The notes: generated by a model not told the origin, from the letters alone. A stretch of DNA of 64,000 nucleotides from Eulemur rufifrons (GCF_041146395.1 NC_090990.1:43286001-43350000); one strand, 5' to 3'. Counted from the first letter of the stretch, positions 32,596 to 44,053 are shown. Numbers and translations are program-made.

Positions 32596-32739
32596 AATAA
32601 ATTAATCACCATGAATTCTTTTTAGAGTATCTCAGTGAATGGTCTTCCCTCCCTACATTTTTTTTCACACCCATTAGTTAATTTGATCCTTATTAAAATC
32701 ATGAGAAAGGCAAATGGCATCACATCACCATCAAAGCTA

Positions 32740-32890
32740 ATTTATTAAAGATTTATTTTGGGCTACAGGTCTGATTGGTTCACAAGTATTATCTTGTTTT
32801 ATTTTCACACCAATATGAAGATAGTTACTGTCATTATCCCATTTTACAAAATTTAAAACAACCACTACAACATAAACCTAGAAGCACAAA
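32740..32890 (-). repeat. MIR SINE relic
   Basis: ATTTTCACACCAATATGAAGATAG and CATTATCCCATTTTACAAAATTTAAAAC are degenerate antisense MIR. Confidence 0.5.
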
Positions 32891-32919
32891 ACCCTGGCTC
32901 CCTCATCCTGGACATGAGG

Positions 32920-33065
32920 TACAGCAGAGCCACCTGACATCTATATGACCACAGGTGGATGGCTTAACTTTCCCAAACCTCAGTTTCCTCCATATGCAAA
33001 GTGGGAGTAACAAGACCTATCTCACCAAGTTGCTGTGAGGATTGAAAGACGTATACCTGTGATGG
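32920..33065 (+). repeat. MIR SINE relic
   Basis: CATCTATATGACCACAGG, GGCTTAACTTTCCCAAACCTCAG, TTTCCTCCATATGCAAAGTGGG and TTGCTGTGAGGATTGAAAG are sense MIR. Confidence 0.85.
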
Positions 33066-33069
33066 GCGT

Positions 33070-33440
33070 TGGGGCAGGAAGAGTAAAACCAGACAGATCT
33101 GTCTGATTCCGAAGCACAAACCTTTAAGCACAAGCCATTGACTCATTTTTTGAAATAAGGAAATTGCTAAGCAGGAGTGATTACAATAAAGATAAGATTA
33201 CAACATTGATATGATCATGCAAAATCTCCCAGACTCAGCAGGTTAGACCATCGATTTAGAAAAGAACAATGACACCCTTCACAGTTCTCATACCTTGAAT
33301 TTCTGCTAGGGCTGAAACCAAAGGGAAAGCAAGACTGTGGCACATACATCAAATTTCCCTAGGTTCCTATCCACTTTCCAGAATTGATTTCTTCCAAAGA
33401 GATAAGCATGTGTCCCTATATATACACACAACCCCAGCCA
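33070..33440. other. Unique sequence, nothing recognised
   Basis: No repeat or gene signature supported. Confidence 0.5.
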
Positions 33441-33444
33441 TGAT

Positions 33445-33705
33445 AATAATCGCTAACACTTTTATAGTGCTTCTACAGGACAGCATAATCCAAGCACTTT
33501 ACACAGCAAAGCTCATCTAATCCTCACCAACAATCTTAATGTGGTAGTTACTATTATTATTATACATACTTTGTAATAGGGAAACAGAGGCCAGTGAGGT
33601 CAAGTACCTAAGCCATCACACCAGGTCTAAGTGGTAGAACTGGCATTGGATCCCAGAAATCCCAATGTCAGAGTCCATGCTCTTGGCACCTTTGCTATAC
33701 TCGAC
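33445..33705 (-). repeat. MIR SINE, full length
   Basis: AATAATCGCTAACACTTTTATAG, AAGCACTTTACACAGC, TCATCTAATCCTCACC, AATAGGGAAACAGAGGCC, AACTGGCATTGGATCCC and GTCAGAGTCCATGCTCTTGG span antisense MIR from tail to tRNA-related head. Confidence 0.9.
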
Positions 33706-33739
33706 TAGCGGCATGACGCAAATCACCATGCTCTCTCCC

Positions 33740-34120
33740 ATTATTCTGCCTCTACACATACTGTGCTCTCTGTCTGGAATACTGTTCCTTCCTCTCCCCT
33801 CTTTCTCTATCCTCACATGATTAAATCCAACTTTTCCCCTATGTCTCAGCTCTGCATCATTTCCCCTGGAAAGTCCTCTCTGACTCCAGCTGCCTCCAAT
33901 CTCCAGAGTGGATGCCTTCTCCTCTTCTCTGGGCTCATGGAGCACCCTGTGCTTACCCCTATCACAGCACCTAAGTAGGTAATCAAAATGTTCTGGGCTT
34001 GCTCTCCACCACCACCTCTGCACTAGACTGTGACTTCCTTTAAGGTCAAGACTGTATCTGGTAGAATACCTGGAGTGTAGTAAGTTCTCTGTAAATACTT
34101 GTTGAGTATATGGACAAGTT
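33740..34120 (+). repeat. L2 LINE 3' end
   Basis: CTGTCTGGAATACTGTTCC, TCTCAGCTCTGCATC, AAAGTCCTCTCTGACTCC, CTAGACTGTGACTTCC, CAAGACTGTATCTGGTAG and ATACTTGTTGAGTATATGG are in sense L2 order to the terminus. Confidence 0.9.
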
Positions 34121-34124
34121 AAGT

Positions 34125-35080
34125 GTCAACTGTATTCAATATATTGATGATTGCAGCCCCAGCTAGCATACTTTCCTGGGTCCTTTCTTACAGATTTGGA
34201 AATGCCAACTAGGGAATTTTAAGGTAGGAAATTCAGGTAGGGTTTGGGATGGGGTGGGGTCGCTGACTGGCCTAAATCAATGTGACTCTGGGATTTGTTT
34301 GGGAATCCACACATAACCCAGGCTTGAGCCCGGGGTGGGCAACTACCGATCAAGGTATAATCCGAGGAAGCTTGGAAATTAGTTCAGAAGATGAATGAAC
34401 AGAAATGTTACTCCACTCCCTAAGGGAAGCAGGGGGCATACAGCCCATGGCGATTTTTATCTTGAGACCTCAGAGAGATCATTTGACTCCAGGAAAGGTA
34501 GATCAAAGAGTCAGAAAGAACATATCCTGTGATATTCATGAGACAGAGCTCCAAAGCAACCTTGAATTCCCCCATACTTCTGGACTTCTCAAATACATGG
34601 TACAATAAAACACATAAAATAAATTCCACTATTGTGTATGTCTCTTGGAGTTGGACTTTCTATTACTTGCAGTCAAATGCATTCTAAATATTTTGCTATC
34701 CTGCTAACTTCAAAGGTTAGAGATGGGAGGAAGTGTATCACACAAAGGAATGACATGGGCAAAAGCAAAAAGTGGGAAAGTACAAAATATCACGAGAGAT
34801 GTTACTGGAATTGTACCTAAAATTTACTCTGCGGTCACTGGGGACCCACTGGTGGTTTTAGAGCGAAGGACAACTACTCTCAGAGCTGTGGTTAGAAATA
34901 TAATTATATCTCACAAAGCTTCAACTGCTATTCTATGCCTACATCTTTTTGTCTTTAGTTTTACAAGTTAATACTCATAAGAATAATAATAAATACCCCA
35001 GGATTTCCACTAGTCGGTAAAACATACACACGCACATACAAAAATGTATCTCTGAAGTGAAAAATGACATTCTCAGGGAA
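34125..35080. other. Unique sequence, nothing recognised
   Basis: About 950 bp with no supported repeat or gene. Overlapping plus frames at 34632-34971 have no recognisable domain. Confidence 0.5.
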
Positions 35081-35086
35081 TATTCC

Positions 35087-35088
35087 AA

Positions 35089-35119
<31 letters not shown>

Positions 35120-35123
35120 TATT
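35087..35123 (+). repeat. A11 run plus (AT)n microsatellite
   Basis: Eleven A followed by about 12 AT units; no SINE body upstream. Confidence 0.95.
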
Positions 35124-35129
35124 TGAGAA

Positions 35130-35800
35130 ACAGATGGTATCTCAAAGCCTCAAGTCTGCTGGCTTGTAACACTGAGGCAATGAACTTTGTGCCAACAAGT
35201 AAACGTGTCTTCCCAGGAAAATGGCAAACCCCTCAATCACATGGATCCCAATGATACTGCCAGCATGAAGTGTTTAGATTCCCCAGGGGAAAATAAGAAG
35301 AAAACTTTGCCACAGCAGTAACTAAAAAGAGAAGATTGCAGTGTGAGGAGATAAGAGAAGGCAGCTAACGCTTCCTGAACATCTCGTCAGTGCCATGTAA
35401 TATGCTAGGTGCTCACCATTTTTTGTCTCTAAAGAGCAGGAATGCAGACTCCACCTGCATGACTCCAAAGTGCACTAAGTGATGGGCAATATTAAACCTT
35501 TTAAAGATGAATCATGAAGGTGCCAGGAAAATACTCCTACCCCTGGAACTCAGCTCAAATGCTGCCTCTTTTCATTCGGCTTCCATAACTTTGTTCACCC
35601 TTTGGTTTGTTCCTTCTCTGGGTTCTGAAAGCACTGTCAGCTTGTCCCAGTCGACGCCACACCCAAACACCTAGGAAACCGGGAGAATTTATTTTCTATG
35701 TATTTCTTTTAGTTAGGATTTTTTGTTTATTTGCTTTTTTTAATAGAAAACATTTCAAGGTGGATTAAGAAGAAAAGAGTGTGGTGTAGTTATTAGAGGC
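35130..35800. other. Mostly unique, short SINE/LINE traces
   Basis: GCTAACGCTTCCTGAACATC (about 35364) resembles an antisense MIR tail, and TGGAACTCAGCTCAAATGCTGCCTC (about 35546) a sense L2 piece. Neither can be bounded. No gene. Confidence 0.4.
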
Positions 35801-35809
35801 TGTTCAAAA

Positions 35810-36165
35810 GTATTCTGGGACCCCTTTTGCCACATGGTAGGTTTGTACTTCTCTATCCCCTTTAAAGATAAGTGTGGTCACGGGATGTTTTTGGCCAATA
35901 AAATTGTGGTCAGAAGCAATCTGCAGCACTTGCAAGAGGAAGACTTAGAGCCAGTGCACAATTTGCCATATTCACTTCCCTACCAACGTTACTGTGGAAG
36001 CCTATGTCAAGGTTAACCTCTATTTATGAACAAGGATGACAAGAGCTCTGTGATAAGCACATAGGTTTGTCCATGGAATGAGCGAAACCAGTGTATTATG
36101 AAACCACTGGGATTTGGGGTATGTTTGTTACTGCAGCATAAATTAGCCTGCCCTGACTGATTTAG
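35810..36165 (+). repeat. LTR-like repeat, CCAATAAAA type
   Basis: GTGTGGTCACGGGATGTTTTTGGCCAATAAAATTGTGGTCAG at the 5' part and ACTGGGATTTGGGGTATGTTTG, TTACTGCAGCATAAATTAGCCTG, CCCTGACTGA at the 3' end. The 3' layout resembles the repeat ending near 935. Family unassigned. Confidence 0.55.
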
Positions 36166-36169
36166 AAGG

Positions 36170-37225
36170 ATTTGTTATAATGACACAGGAGCGTCCTTTG
36201 GAACCCAAGGTCAGAAATGCAGCTGGACTTCAAGAATGTACTAGGATCAGATCTATAAAGATTCCTGACTCTATGTCTCACTTGTGTTCCCGTTTGTGCC
36301 TGTTCACTCTCTTTTCCTCCCCTCCATCTCCAACTGCCTCTCTCTGTCTCTGCCTCTCTTTGTGAATCTGTTTCTCACCTTGCTCCTCCAGCACACATAG
36401 GTAGAAAGTAGGGGGAAGATGTTTGTCCTACAGCTCACAGCTCTTGAGTACGTCTGTCACAAGTCCCTCTTCCTTTCCTCTCTTCTCTCTCTTTCTCTCA
36501 CACACACATTAACACATTACTTGGCTTCATTCCCAAATTACTGGGGAAGGGACACTGATCAGCTCAACTTAATATAGATGCCCACCCCTAGTCCAATCAA
36601 ATATGACCAAGGGATGAAAGAAAAGGAAATGGCTTTCAACGAGGGGGGCATATCTTGTCAAGAATCACAAATCAATCTATTTCCCCTCCCCCTCACTGCC
36701 TTCAAATGACACCAGCACTGATAGAGGCCCCTTCCTGTAATGGCACTGGGAACCTGAGAAGCCAGACACCAGGCCTGCCTCCCAGCCCACTTCCCCAGCA
36801 CCAGGCTTCTGTCGTGTCATCTGTGCTCCGTGTCAAAGAAGAATTAGCACTGAGCTCTGGAATTCAGAGCTGGAGGGGCCCTGAGACCTCACCAGGCTGG
36901 GGTTCTGTGTCGGGCTCCAATCCCAGCAGGAAGCCAGAGACGGAACCAGGAACTGGGAGCAGGCCAGCTGGTCAGAGTGAGCAAGCTGTAGCCTGGTGTA
37001 TGGGATGGAACTGGGGTTTTTTCCTGGGTCATCTTCACCTGAGCAACTGCACATCTGACATTGCTAGATCATTATACTAAGAACAGAGCTCCTAATACTC
37101 CATCAGGCTGTGTCTTGCTAGTTCAGGCCCTGCAAAGGCAGAGCTTTAAGGAGCAAGGATTGTCATTGCTGCTGAAATAAGGTGGGGTGGAGGCAGGCAG
37201 GGACTGACCTTACCCACACCCCTTC
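36170..37225. other. Unique sequence with C/T-rich tracts
   Basis: C/T-rich around 36300-36360, and a (CT)n/(CA)n stretch at about 36478-36508 (CTCTCTCTTTCTCTCACACACAC). The plus frame 36655-37080 (141 codons) has no recognisable domain and no clear splice or start context, so I do not call it a gene. Confidence 0.45.
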
Positions 37226-37229
37226 ACTA

Positions 37230-37455
37230 TGGGGAATAACAATAATTAATAACAGTAACAATGATGATGATAATACCATCTGTGGGTCACTTGCCACTGG
37301 CCAGTCACAAGTACACTCATATGCTGGTCCAATCCATATTTAAAGAGGAGGAAACAAAGGCTAAAGAATTTGTCCAAGGCCATATGGCAAATAAGTCAAA
37401 AAGCAGGATTTGAATTCACATTTGTCTGGTTCCCAAAACTTTCTCCTACATGGTG
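37230..37455 (-). repeat. MIR SINE relic
   Basis: AATACCATCTGTGGGTCACTTGCC, TAAAGAGGAGGAAACAAAGGC, TGTCCAAGGCCATATGGC and GATTTGAATTCACATTTG are antisense MIR. Confidence 0.8.
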
Positions 37456-37459
37456 GTAT

Positions 37460-38370
37460 CACCCCAGTGGACAGATGATCCACAGCAATCCAGGAGATGG
37501 CCTTGGAATTGACAAAATGGGCTCATTACTCCCTAGATGAGGAGGAGAGAGAAGGAAAGGGGGAAGTCAGGAAAATAATGAGAGTGAAGAGAGACCGGGA
37601 TGGACAGGAAGCAAGAAATAGCAGGAAGGAGAGAGGTTGCCAGAAGAACAAAGTTTCCTTGACAATCTTACATAATCCCGACAGGTCTAGAAGGACAAAG
37701 ATCACAGGCTGAGTAATTGTTCTTCTAACCTTAGCTCCCCAAAGATCAAAGGGTGCACCAGCAGCCTAACTGACTAAGCACCCCTGCTATTCCTCAAAGC
37801 CAACTGCTCTTCCAGAAGGAGAAAAGGGAAAGGAGAAATCAGCAGCTTCCAAAGGCTGGGAACCACATCCCCCTCGTGCTGCTTCTGTGCCTGGGAATCC
37901 ACACTGTCCTCTCAGTGCCCAGAGGCCACCTCAATTCTCAGAGGGCAGGGTGCTGGGAGTTGGCAATTATCGCTCCTAAAGTTCCGAGACAAGCAGCATG
38001 AGCTCCAGCGAGGCTAAGCTCAAGCCTGAGAGTTCAAACACACACAGCTCCATTTTTTCTCTTTAATGGTTCACTTTGTCTTTCTGCGGCTCCTTTCTCT
38101 GAGATCGGCAATTTACAACTGCCTGTGTTCATGCCTGCCAACCCTGGGGAAGGAGAGAGGAGGACCCGAGAAGGCAAGCAGAGCCCAGGTGTCAGGAGAT
38201 GTCCCTCTACCACCTGCCTTCCAGCATCAGGTGCCTCCCCATGTGGGAGCTCAGGCATTCCCTGCACCCCATCTGCCCCTCTCAGGCTCTGGAGAGACAC
38301 AGCATGAAGAAGTCTTAACTCCTTAAAGAGCTACTGCCCGAGTTCCTAAGTCCTTTCTTGTTCTGGGGGC
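37460..38370. other. Unique sequence, nothing recognised
   Basis: Purine-rich at 37540-37640 (GGAAAGG/GAGAGA blocks). Mirror frames on both strands at 38034-38326 have no domain. No supported repeat. Confidence 0.5.
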
Positions 38371-38374
38371 TTAG

Positions 38375-38570
38375 GCTGAAAAACTCCTCGATTAATTAGC
38401 TCAGAGACCTTAGAGAAGTTACTTAATATCATGATCCCTCAGTTTCCATATCAATAAAATGGGGTATATACGATATGTGTACCTCATAGTGTTAATGTGA
38501 GGATCAAGTAGGTTACTATGGATATAAAGTGATTAGAACAGAGCCTGGCAGTCAGCAAATATACAATGAA
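38375..38570 (+). repeat. MIR SINE relic
   Basis: AGAGACCTTAGAGAAGTTACTTAATATC, CCCTCAGTTTCCATATCAATAAAATGGGG, GTTAATGTGAGGATCAAG and AGAACAGAGCCTGGCAG are sense MIR. Confidence 0.88.
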
Positions 38571-38739
38571 AGCTTCTGAGAAGAAAGCGGTTACAGAGGT
38601 TCTTTACCTTGACCTCTCCTGTGAGCCAAAGTCCTAAGACTATCAGCTCCCTACAACCTCTGCTCCAACAGAACAGAGGGACAGGGTCACTGGAAATAGG
38701 ATGGGAAAGAAAAGGACGAGAAAGAAAGGAAAGTGATAT

Positions 38740-39035
38740 TTTGTTGAGTATTAACGATATGCCAGACACATGCTTGAGGCTTCCACATGTGTTTATTTTT
38801 AATATTAATAGATATAATGATAGTAACATTATTGTGGTGAACACAACGCCAGGGCACTTCACGCAGAGCAAGTCCCATTAGAGGGCATTAAATGCACGCG
38901 CTCCCTTAGTCCTGACAATAAGCTGAGAAAACTGGTTGTGTTCATTATCCCCGTTGCACAGATGGAGCTGGGCTCAGGGAGGCTGGCAGACCAGCTTTTT
39001 GGTGGAGGGATTCGAAGTGAGTCTTTGACCTCACA
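38740..39035 (-). repeat. MIR SINE fragments
   Basis: TGTTGAGTATTAACGATATGCCAGAC at the left and TTCATTATCCCCGTTGCACAGATGGAGC at the right are antisense MIR parts with unrelated or decayed sequence between. Confidence 0.55.
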
Positions 39036-39309
39036 TTGGCACCGTTGAAAGTATGAGACTGTTAGGGGTCGAGGCTTTCTGGAGAACCAGGTGATGAGGA
39101 TAATTCACAGGTGTAAGAAGGAAGAGCGAAGCACCTCGTTCAGGAAGTTTCTCTGTTGATTTCCATCAGCAGAGGATGTAGGCAGGCAGGGCATTCAACC
39201 TCCTCAAGGTCCAAAAAAGGAAAAAATGGGTCAGAGAAGTCAGGTGGCTTGACCCAAGTCACAGAGCAGATGTCGGTTAGATGGCCCTCTGAGGTGCCCT
39301 CACAGGACA

Positions 39310-39650
39310 CTGTGGGTCTCACGGCCTGTTGTCATTGTAAGTCTCCCCTCGGACATCACCTCCTCAGAGAACCCGGCCCACCCTAGCAGAAACCACACTC
39401 TCCATCCCACGCTCCGCTTACTGTACCGTATTTTCCATCATAGTGCTTGTTACCACTTAGCACCGCGTCATCCAGTTACCTATTTTATTATCTGCCTGCT
39501 CCCTCAAACCGGCAAGCTTCAGGAGGGCAGAGATATTTGTCTATTTTTCTCACTGCTATATTCCCAGCACTTAAAACAAAGCTTGACGTATGATCAGCAA
39601 GTAATATTGTTAAATGAATGAGTTAACTAATGAATTGACTGAACACACCA
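39310..39650 (+). repeat. L2 LINE 3' end
   Basis: CATCACCTCCTCAGAGAACCC, CATCATAGTGCTTGTTACC, ATTTTATTATCTGCCTGC, CAAGCTTCAGGAGGGCAGAG, ATATTCCCAGCACTTAAAAC and TTAAATGAATGAGTTA are in sense L2 order to the tail. Confidence 0.9.
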
Positions 39651-39694
39651 TATTTTAATTGCCTTCTTGCTTTTCAAATCTCCCACTGTTTAAA

Positions 39695-39795
39695 ACCCCG
39701 AGGAGGTCAGGGGTTGGATTAGAAGTCTGTAGCACAGTGTTTGGTACATACTAGGTGCTCAACAATTGTTCTAAAATGAATGAATGAATTAGAAC
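39695..39795 (+). repeat. L2 LINE 3' terminus, second copy
   Basis: GTAGCACAGTGTTTGGTACATACTAGGTGC, TCAACAATTGTTC and AATGAATGAATGAATTAG are an L2 terminus just 45 bp after the previous L2 end. Confidence 0.8.
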
Positions 39796-39799
39796 TAAG

Positions 39800-40555
39800 T
39801 TTTTAAGTCTTCTCCAACTCATTATCTGTCTTCTCCGTGTACTGGAAGTTTCACTGGAGAGGCTGAGTTTGGAGGCAGCTGTGTGTAAATGCAGCTTAGC
39901 CAACGGGACAGGGAGGGGAGATGTGTCCTGGGGCAGGTGTCCGGGAAAGGCAGGGTCCTCCTGTTAGGAGGTACCCAACCCCCAACCACTGCCCACACTT
40001 CAGTGACTTAGTCAGTAGAGATCCCAAATACATCTCCAGTGGTGGTGACATCCTGGAACTGAAGGACTCTGGGACACAGGTGGTTCTCTCACTTTTTCAA
40101 TAAAACTTTATGATTTAATCAGGATTCTGAGAGTGAGTTTGTTAATACAGAAAAGGTCTGTGATTTCAGAGAGTGTGAAAACTCTTCCTCATGTCTTGAC
40201 AGCACATTTCTCCATCCAAGAGAGGAAAAATAAGCCCAGCCAGGTAAGCACCCGGAATAACAGATGTGTTTTTCCCAAGATTATGCCCAAGGGACAGAAA
40301 ATAAAGGTTTTGCTGGATGCAGATGTCCTAAAAACAGCAAGTTTATCCTGTAACCTTGCCAAGGCAATGCCTGCTGTTGTCAATGTTAAGCCAGAACAAC
40401 AGAAAGAAGAATAATATTCCAAGAGTAAATCAATTGGAAGCTCCATGGTGAATAAGAACAGAAACAGGAAGATTCTCCACATTGAAGTAAATTATTAAAT
40501 TTGGGCCATGCCTTTCCTTCTTCACTGATGCAGAATTCTAGCAGAGCTAGTTTCA
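39800..40555. other. Unique sequence with a weak exon-like signal
   Basis: No repeat signature. A 93-codon frame (40133-40414) crosses a candidate 41-bp internal exon at 40203-40243: acceptor CTTCCTCATGTCTTGACAG and donor CCAG|GTAAGC. No protein family recognised, so not called as a gene. Confidence 0.35.
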
Positions 40556-40559
40556 TCTT

Positions 40560-40685
40560 GGAGGCTATGAGATGTATAGGAAGGAATCAGAGAGGTCTGT
40601 GTTTGGATTGAGGCTTTGCCACTTACTGCATGACGACAGGAAAGTCACTTAGCTGCTCTGATTTGAGGACTGTTGGGAAGGCAGA
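40560..40685 (+). repeat. MIR SINE relic
   Basis: GGAATCAGAGAGGTCTGTGTTTGG, TTTGCCACTTACTGCATGACG and AAAGTCACTTAGCTGCTC are sense MIR from the tRNA-related region to CORE. Confidence 0.85.
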
Positions 40686-41004
40686 CCCCACCTCAAAATA
40701 TCTACCCATCCTGCCACGGACGCTTGATACTATACCATTGGCAAGAAGTATTCCCTGCTCTTAAGGATTCCCACTCCCTGCATTCCTGGCTGATTCAGAA
40801 GACCTAGGAGACCAAACTCTAGCTATGTATGAAGGACACTGAGCCAATAAATGGCAATGCATAGAATCAAGCTCGTATCCGCTTAGCTCCAATGCCTGTG
40901 CTTTCATCACCATCCCTTATCAGCTTCCAAAAGGTGATCAAGAAAGCCAGCATCCACAGGTTGGGCCCAGATGAAATCAAGCTGAATACTCCATCTTAAT
41001 TAAG

Positions 41005-41165
41005 ATAGCAGTGTGGTATAGGAAAAATAGCACTGATGTGGAGTTGGAATATCTGAGCTCAATTCCAGGGTTTGGATGCTTACCACGTTTCTATGACCTT
41101 AAAGAAGTCTGTTTATTTTACTTCACTGAACCTCAGTTTCCCCATATGAAAAATGGGATAATGCT
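41005..41165 (+). repeat. MIR SINE relic
   Basis: ATAGCAGTGTGGTATAGGAAAAATAGC (5' end), GTTGGAATATCTGAGC, CTTACCACGTTTCTATGACC and AACCTCAGTTTCCCC are in sense MIR order. The preceding 40690-41000 has nothing recognised. Confidence 0.88.
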
Positions 41166-41174
41166 TGTGTCAAT

Positions 41175-41600
41175 CAAGATAGGCTAAGTTGTGATGCAGT
41201 AACAAATAGCACCAAAATGCCAGTGACTTAAAACAATAAAGATTTTTTTTTTTTTTGCTTCTGCTATGTGTCCCTCCCAGCTCATCAGGAGCCTCTTCTC
41301 TGCCTTAGCCTCACTCCAGAACCTAGGCTGATGGAGCAGCCACCAATTGCCACACTTCTGGCCATGCTTGCAGAGGGAACAGAAAACCTGAGATGGCCTC
41401 TTGCCTGCACTTAAATGCTCAGGTTGAAGTTGACCACAATTATTTCTGGAAGCCCAAAACTCCTTGGAAAGAGCTGATTGCATGGTATTCCCAACCATTA
41501 CAGGCCAGGAATCATTTTCCTACTGTGCTCCTAGAAGAATGGAGAACTAGGACCACTTGGTGAGTGGCACTGATGGCTACCCTAGTTGTCCACCCTAGCT
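41175..41600 (-). mobile_element. LTR-like repeat, group D
   Basis: The + strand shows TGTGATGCAGTAACAAATAGCACC, CCAGTGACTTAAAACAATAAAG, an expanded T15 tract, TCCAGAACCTAGGCTGATGGAGC and ACTTAAATGCTCAGG, the reverse complement of a common LTR-like repeat with an AATAAA-like signal region. Family not assigned. The 104-codon minus frame is incidental. Confidence 0.55.
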
Positions 41601-41604
41601 GCCC

Positions 41605-41925
41605 ACCCTAGCTACCTCAGAGGGATGCCAGGAAGATTAAATGAGAAAATATGTGGAAAAATGTGGTAGTAGAATAAACCCTACATTTTTGAGTCTTAAA
41701 GAGTAGTGAATAACTCCCCATCTCTTTTTTTCTTCTACTTGAACGTACTTTCTTCTGAGACATCTGATTGATGGGGTCTTGCAAGTTTTTCAGCTGAGGT
41801 CAGATGCTTGCATTTCCTAGCCAAGAGTTCAGGATATAGTAAAAGAGTATATTTTTCACTATCACAAGACATTGAAATGGTAAAGAAAACTTTGAGCCCA
41901 TGAAAAAGTATATACTACATGAGAA
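41605..41925. other. Unique sequence, nothing recognised
   Basis: GTCCACCCTAGC/GCCCACCCTAGC at 41589-41612 is a local 12-bp imperfect repeat; otherwise no signature. Confidence 0.45.
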
Positions 41926-41929
41926 GGAT

Positions 41930-42115
41930 CATAGAATTGCAGGACTTTAGATCTGCAAGAGATCTTGGCAGTCCTCATCCTATGTGCTCATATTTTCAAA
42001 AGAGAAGCCCAGAAAAGGGTCGTGACTTGCCCACAGTCAGACAGCAAGACAGTAGCAGGAGGGCTGGCATCAGAGTCCAGGTCTCCTAACTCCCAGCCAC
42101 ACTGTACTATAGATT
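41930..42115 (-). repeat. MIR-like relic
   Basis: GATCATAGAATTGCAGGACTTTAGATC at the left, then AGAAGCCCAGAAAAGGGTCGTGACTTGCCC and ACAGTCAGACAGCAAG. The right half is antisense MIR-like; the left half is an old-repeat phrase whose family is uncertain. Confidence 0.55.
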
Positions 42116-42384
42116 CCTTTTCCATGGTTTTGCAATCTGATGTGGAATGTGTATATCAAACCCAGACTGGCTTGTGGCTAATCTGTTTTTCCTTTACATT
42201 GAGTCACTGATCTAGCTGGACACAAAAACTATTCCTCCGAAATCAAGCACGGAAAAAGAATGAGTTGTCTGTACCTAGTCTTTATCTAGTCTGCAAACTC
42301 TAATTCAATATGCATCCCATGGCTTATTGACAGGGCCTTCTAGGAAAACCAAGATAAAAAGGACAAAAATAAACAAAATTCCTG

Positions 42385-42920
42385 CCCTCAAAGAGCATCC
42401 TGTCCAGTGAAGGAGAAGACCTGAGTACAAATTATAGCATAAAGATGGCTAAGTGAGAGGGACCCAGGGGTGCCCTGGGAGCCCAGAAGCAGGCATGGGA
42501 GTGGGAGAAAAGGGGGAGCAGAGGAGCATCAAGGGGAGCTTTCTGGAAGCTGTTTCCCTGGAACTGACCCTCAGAGGACGACAGGGTAGAGTAGGGAGAC
42601 AGTCAAAGATAGAAGAAGAGAAGGGCATTCCAGGCAGGAGAAGGCTGGGCAAATAACTGGAGATAGAAAACAGCACATCTCACTCAGAGGACAGCTGTGC
42701 CACGCAGTTGTGCAGAGGGAATGGGACATAACAGAGAGGTGGGCAAGGGCAAGGCATTTGGACACCGTCGCTGAAAGCTGGGAGGAGCAGAGATCATCGC
42801 CATTGTTGTGGCTAGTCTGTAGACCGTGGGAAGATTGGCTTTCAAGGGGTTTGAAATTTACTCTTCTCTGGTGAAAACCAGTCAAGTGGCTTGGAGAAGA
42901 AAATGAAGCCACTTCAAGAA
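42385..42920 (-). repeat. L2 LINE, long segment
   Basis: CCTGCCCTCAAAGAGCATCC, GGGAGCTTTCTGGAAGC, GAAGGGCATTCCAGGCAGGAG and GGCAAGGGCAAGGC are antisense L2 phrases in order. Opposite-strand frames of 113 and 67 codons are incidental. Confidence 0.7.
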
Positions 42921-42924
42921 AGCT

Positions 42925-43535
42925 CTACATTGTGATTTTTGATAAGTGGTTTTCTTGGATGTCAATAAAACAACAGCATAAGACCCTGCTTCTTTCTCCT
43001 CAGCTCTGTGCGTAGAGGCACAAACGTGTCTTTATATCTCGTTTCCCTTCCAGCCCAGGTGTGAGGGATATTTATAGTGAAAAAATAGTCACATCATCTC
43101 ATCCTTTTTTCGTTTTTCATTCCTTCTCCCTCTCCTCCCTAATCATGGAAAAAGCAAGCTCACCCTAAAGGACAAACAATAGCTTTTATCTACTCGATAT
43201 GAGGGCTTTGGGACGGAGGCCAGATTGGTTTCCTTGGGAGTGTCCCCGCTGTTACCGTGCGCTCCTGCAGCATTCTGGTCCTTCTACTTGCTCTTCTCTC
43301 CCACAGCACTATGGTAGTACAAAGGCTGGGCTGGTCTCACCCTCTATTCTCCACCATGCCTGGGGCGTGGGGGAGCTTAGTAAGTGCTGACTAACAGAAA
43401 AGACAAAGGACCAACGAATGAAGGCTGCAGACTCAGGACAGGGTCTGTTTTCTGTTTATGAACTTAGCTGTGTGCACGGTCTTACGGTAAAATCAACCTA
43501 TGATAACACTGAATTGTGCACTTAACAATCGTGTG
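42925..43535. other. Unique sequence, nothing recognised
   Basis: No repeat or gene. Contains TATTTATAGTGAAAAAATAG (about 43069), an A/T-rich patch. Confidence 0.45.
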
Positions 43536-43539
43536 GTCA

Positions 43540-43985
43540 AAAATACGTGAATGCTCGTTCTGTGCCAGGTACTGGTCTAGGCAACAGTAAATAAAAATAG
43601 ACAAAGTTCTCGTGACATTTCTGTTCTAGAGAGGCAGCCAAGCTATAAGCAAATAGGCAAAGTACAATGACACGTAGGATAATTACTCTAATGAAAACGT
43701 TAAGCAACTTTAAGGGATTAGAGAGTAGCTGTGGTAGCCAGGAAAAGTCTCCTTGAGGAGGTGGCATTGGAGCAGGGACCAGAATGAAGTGAGGAAGCAA
43801 GCCCTGGAACAATGTTTAAGCAGAACATTCTATGGACAGAACAGCAAAGCGCAGGCCCTGGAGAAAGCTACCTGATTGCTGTGTTGTCTGAACAACAAAA
43901 AGTTCCCTGTTCGCTGTGCCAGAAAGGGGAAGCAGGGGAGAAAATGAGGGCAGAGATATCCAGGGGCCAGAGGTGGGGCCTCCAA
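43540..43985 (-). repeat. L2 LINE, long segment
   Basis: TCGTTCTGTGCCAGGTACTGGTCTAGGC, AGAGAGGCAGCCAAGC, GTCTCCTTGAGGAGGTGGC, TGGACAGAACAGCAAAGCGCAGGCCC and AGGGCAGAGATATCCAGGGGCC are in antisense L2 order. Confidence 0.85.
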
Positions 43986-44008
43986 AATGTCTATTATAAA
44001 AAAGAAAA

Positions 44009-44022
44009 TATATATGTATGTA

Positions 44023-44052
<30 letters not shown>
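44009..44052 (+). repeat. (TATG)/(TG)/(TA)n compound microsatellite
   Basis: ATATATGTATGTATG, then about 7 TG units, then about 9 TA units. Confidence 0.95.

Positions 44053-44053
<1 letters not shown>

Noticed and set aside
36655..37080. 141-codon open frame
   Set aside because: No recognisable family, low-complexity serine/proline composition, no splice or promoter context.
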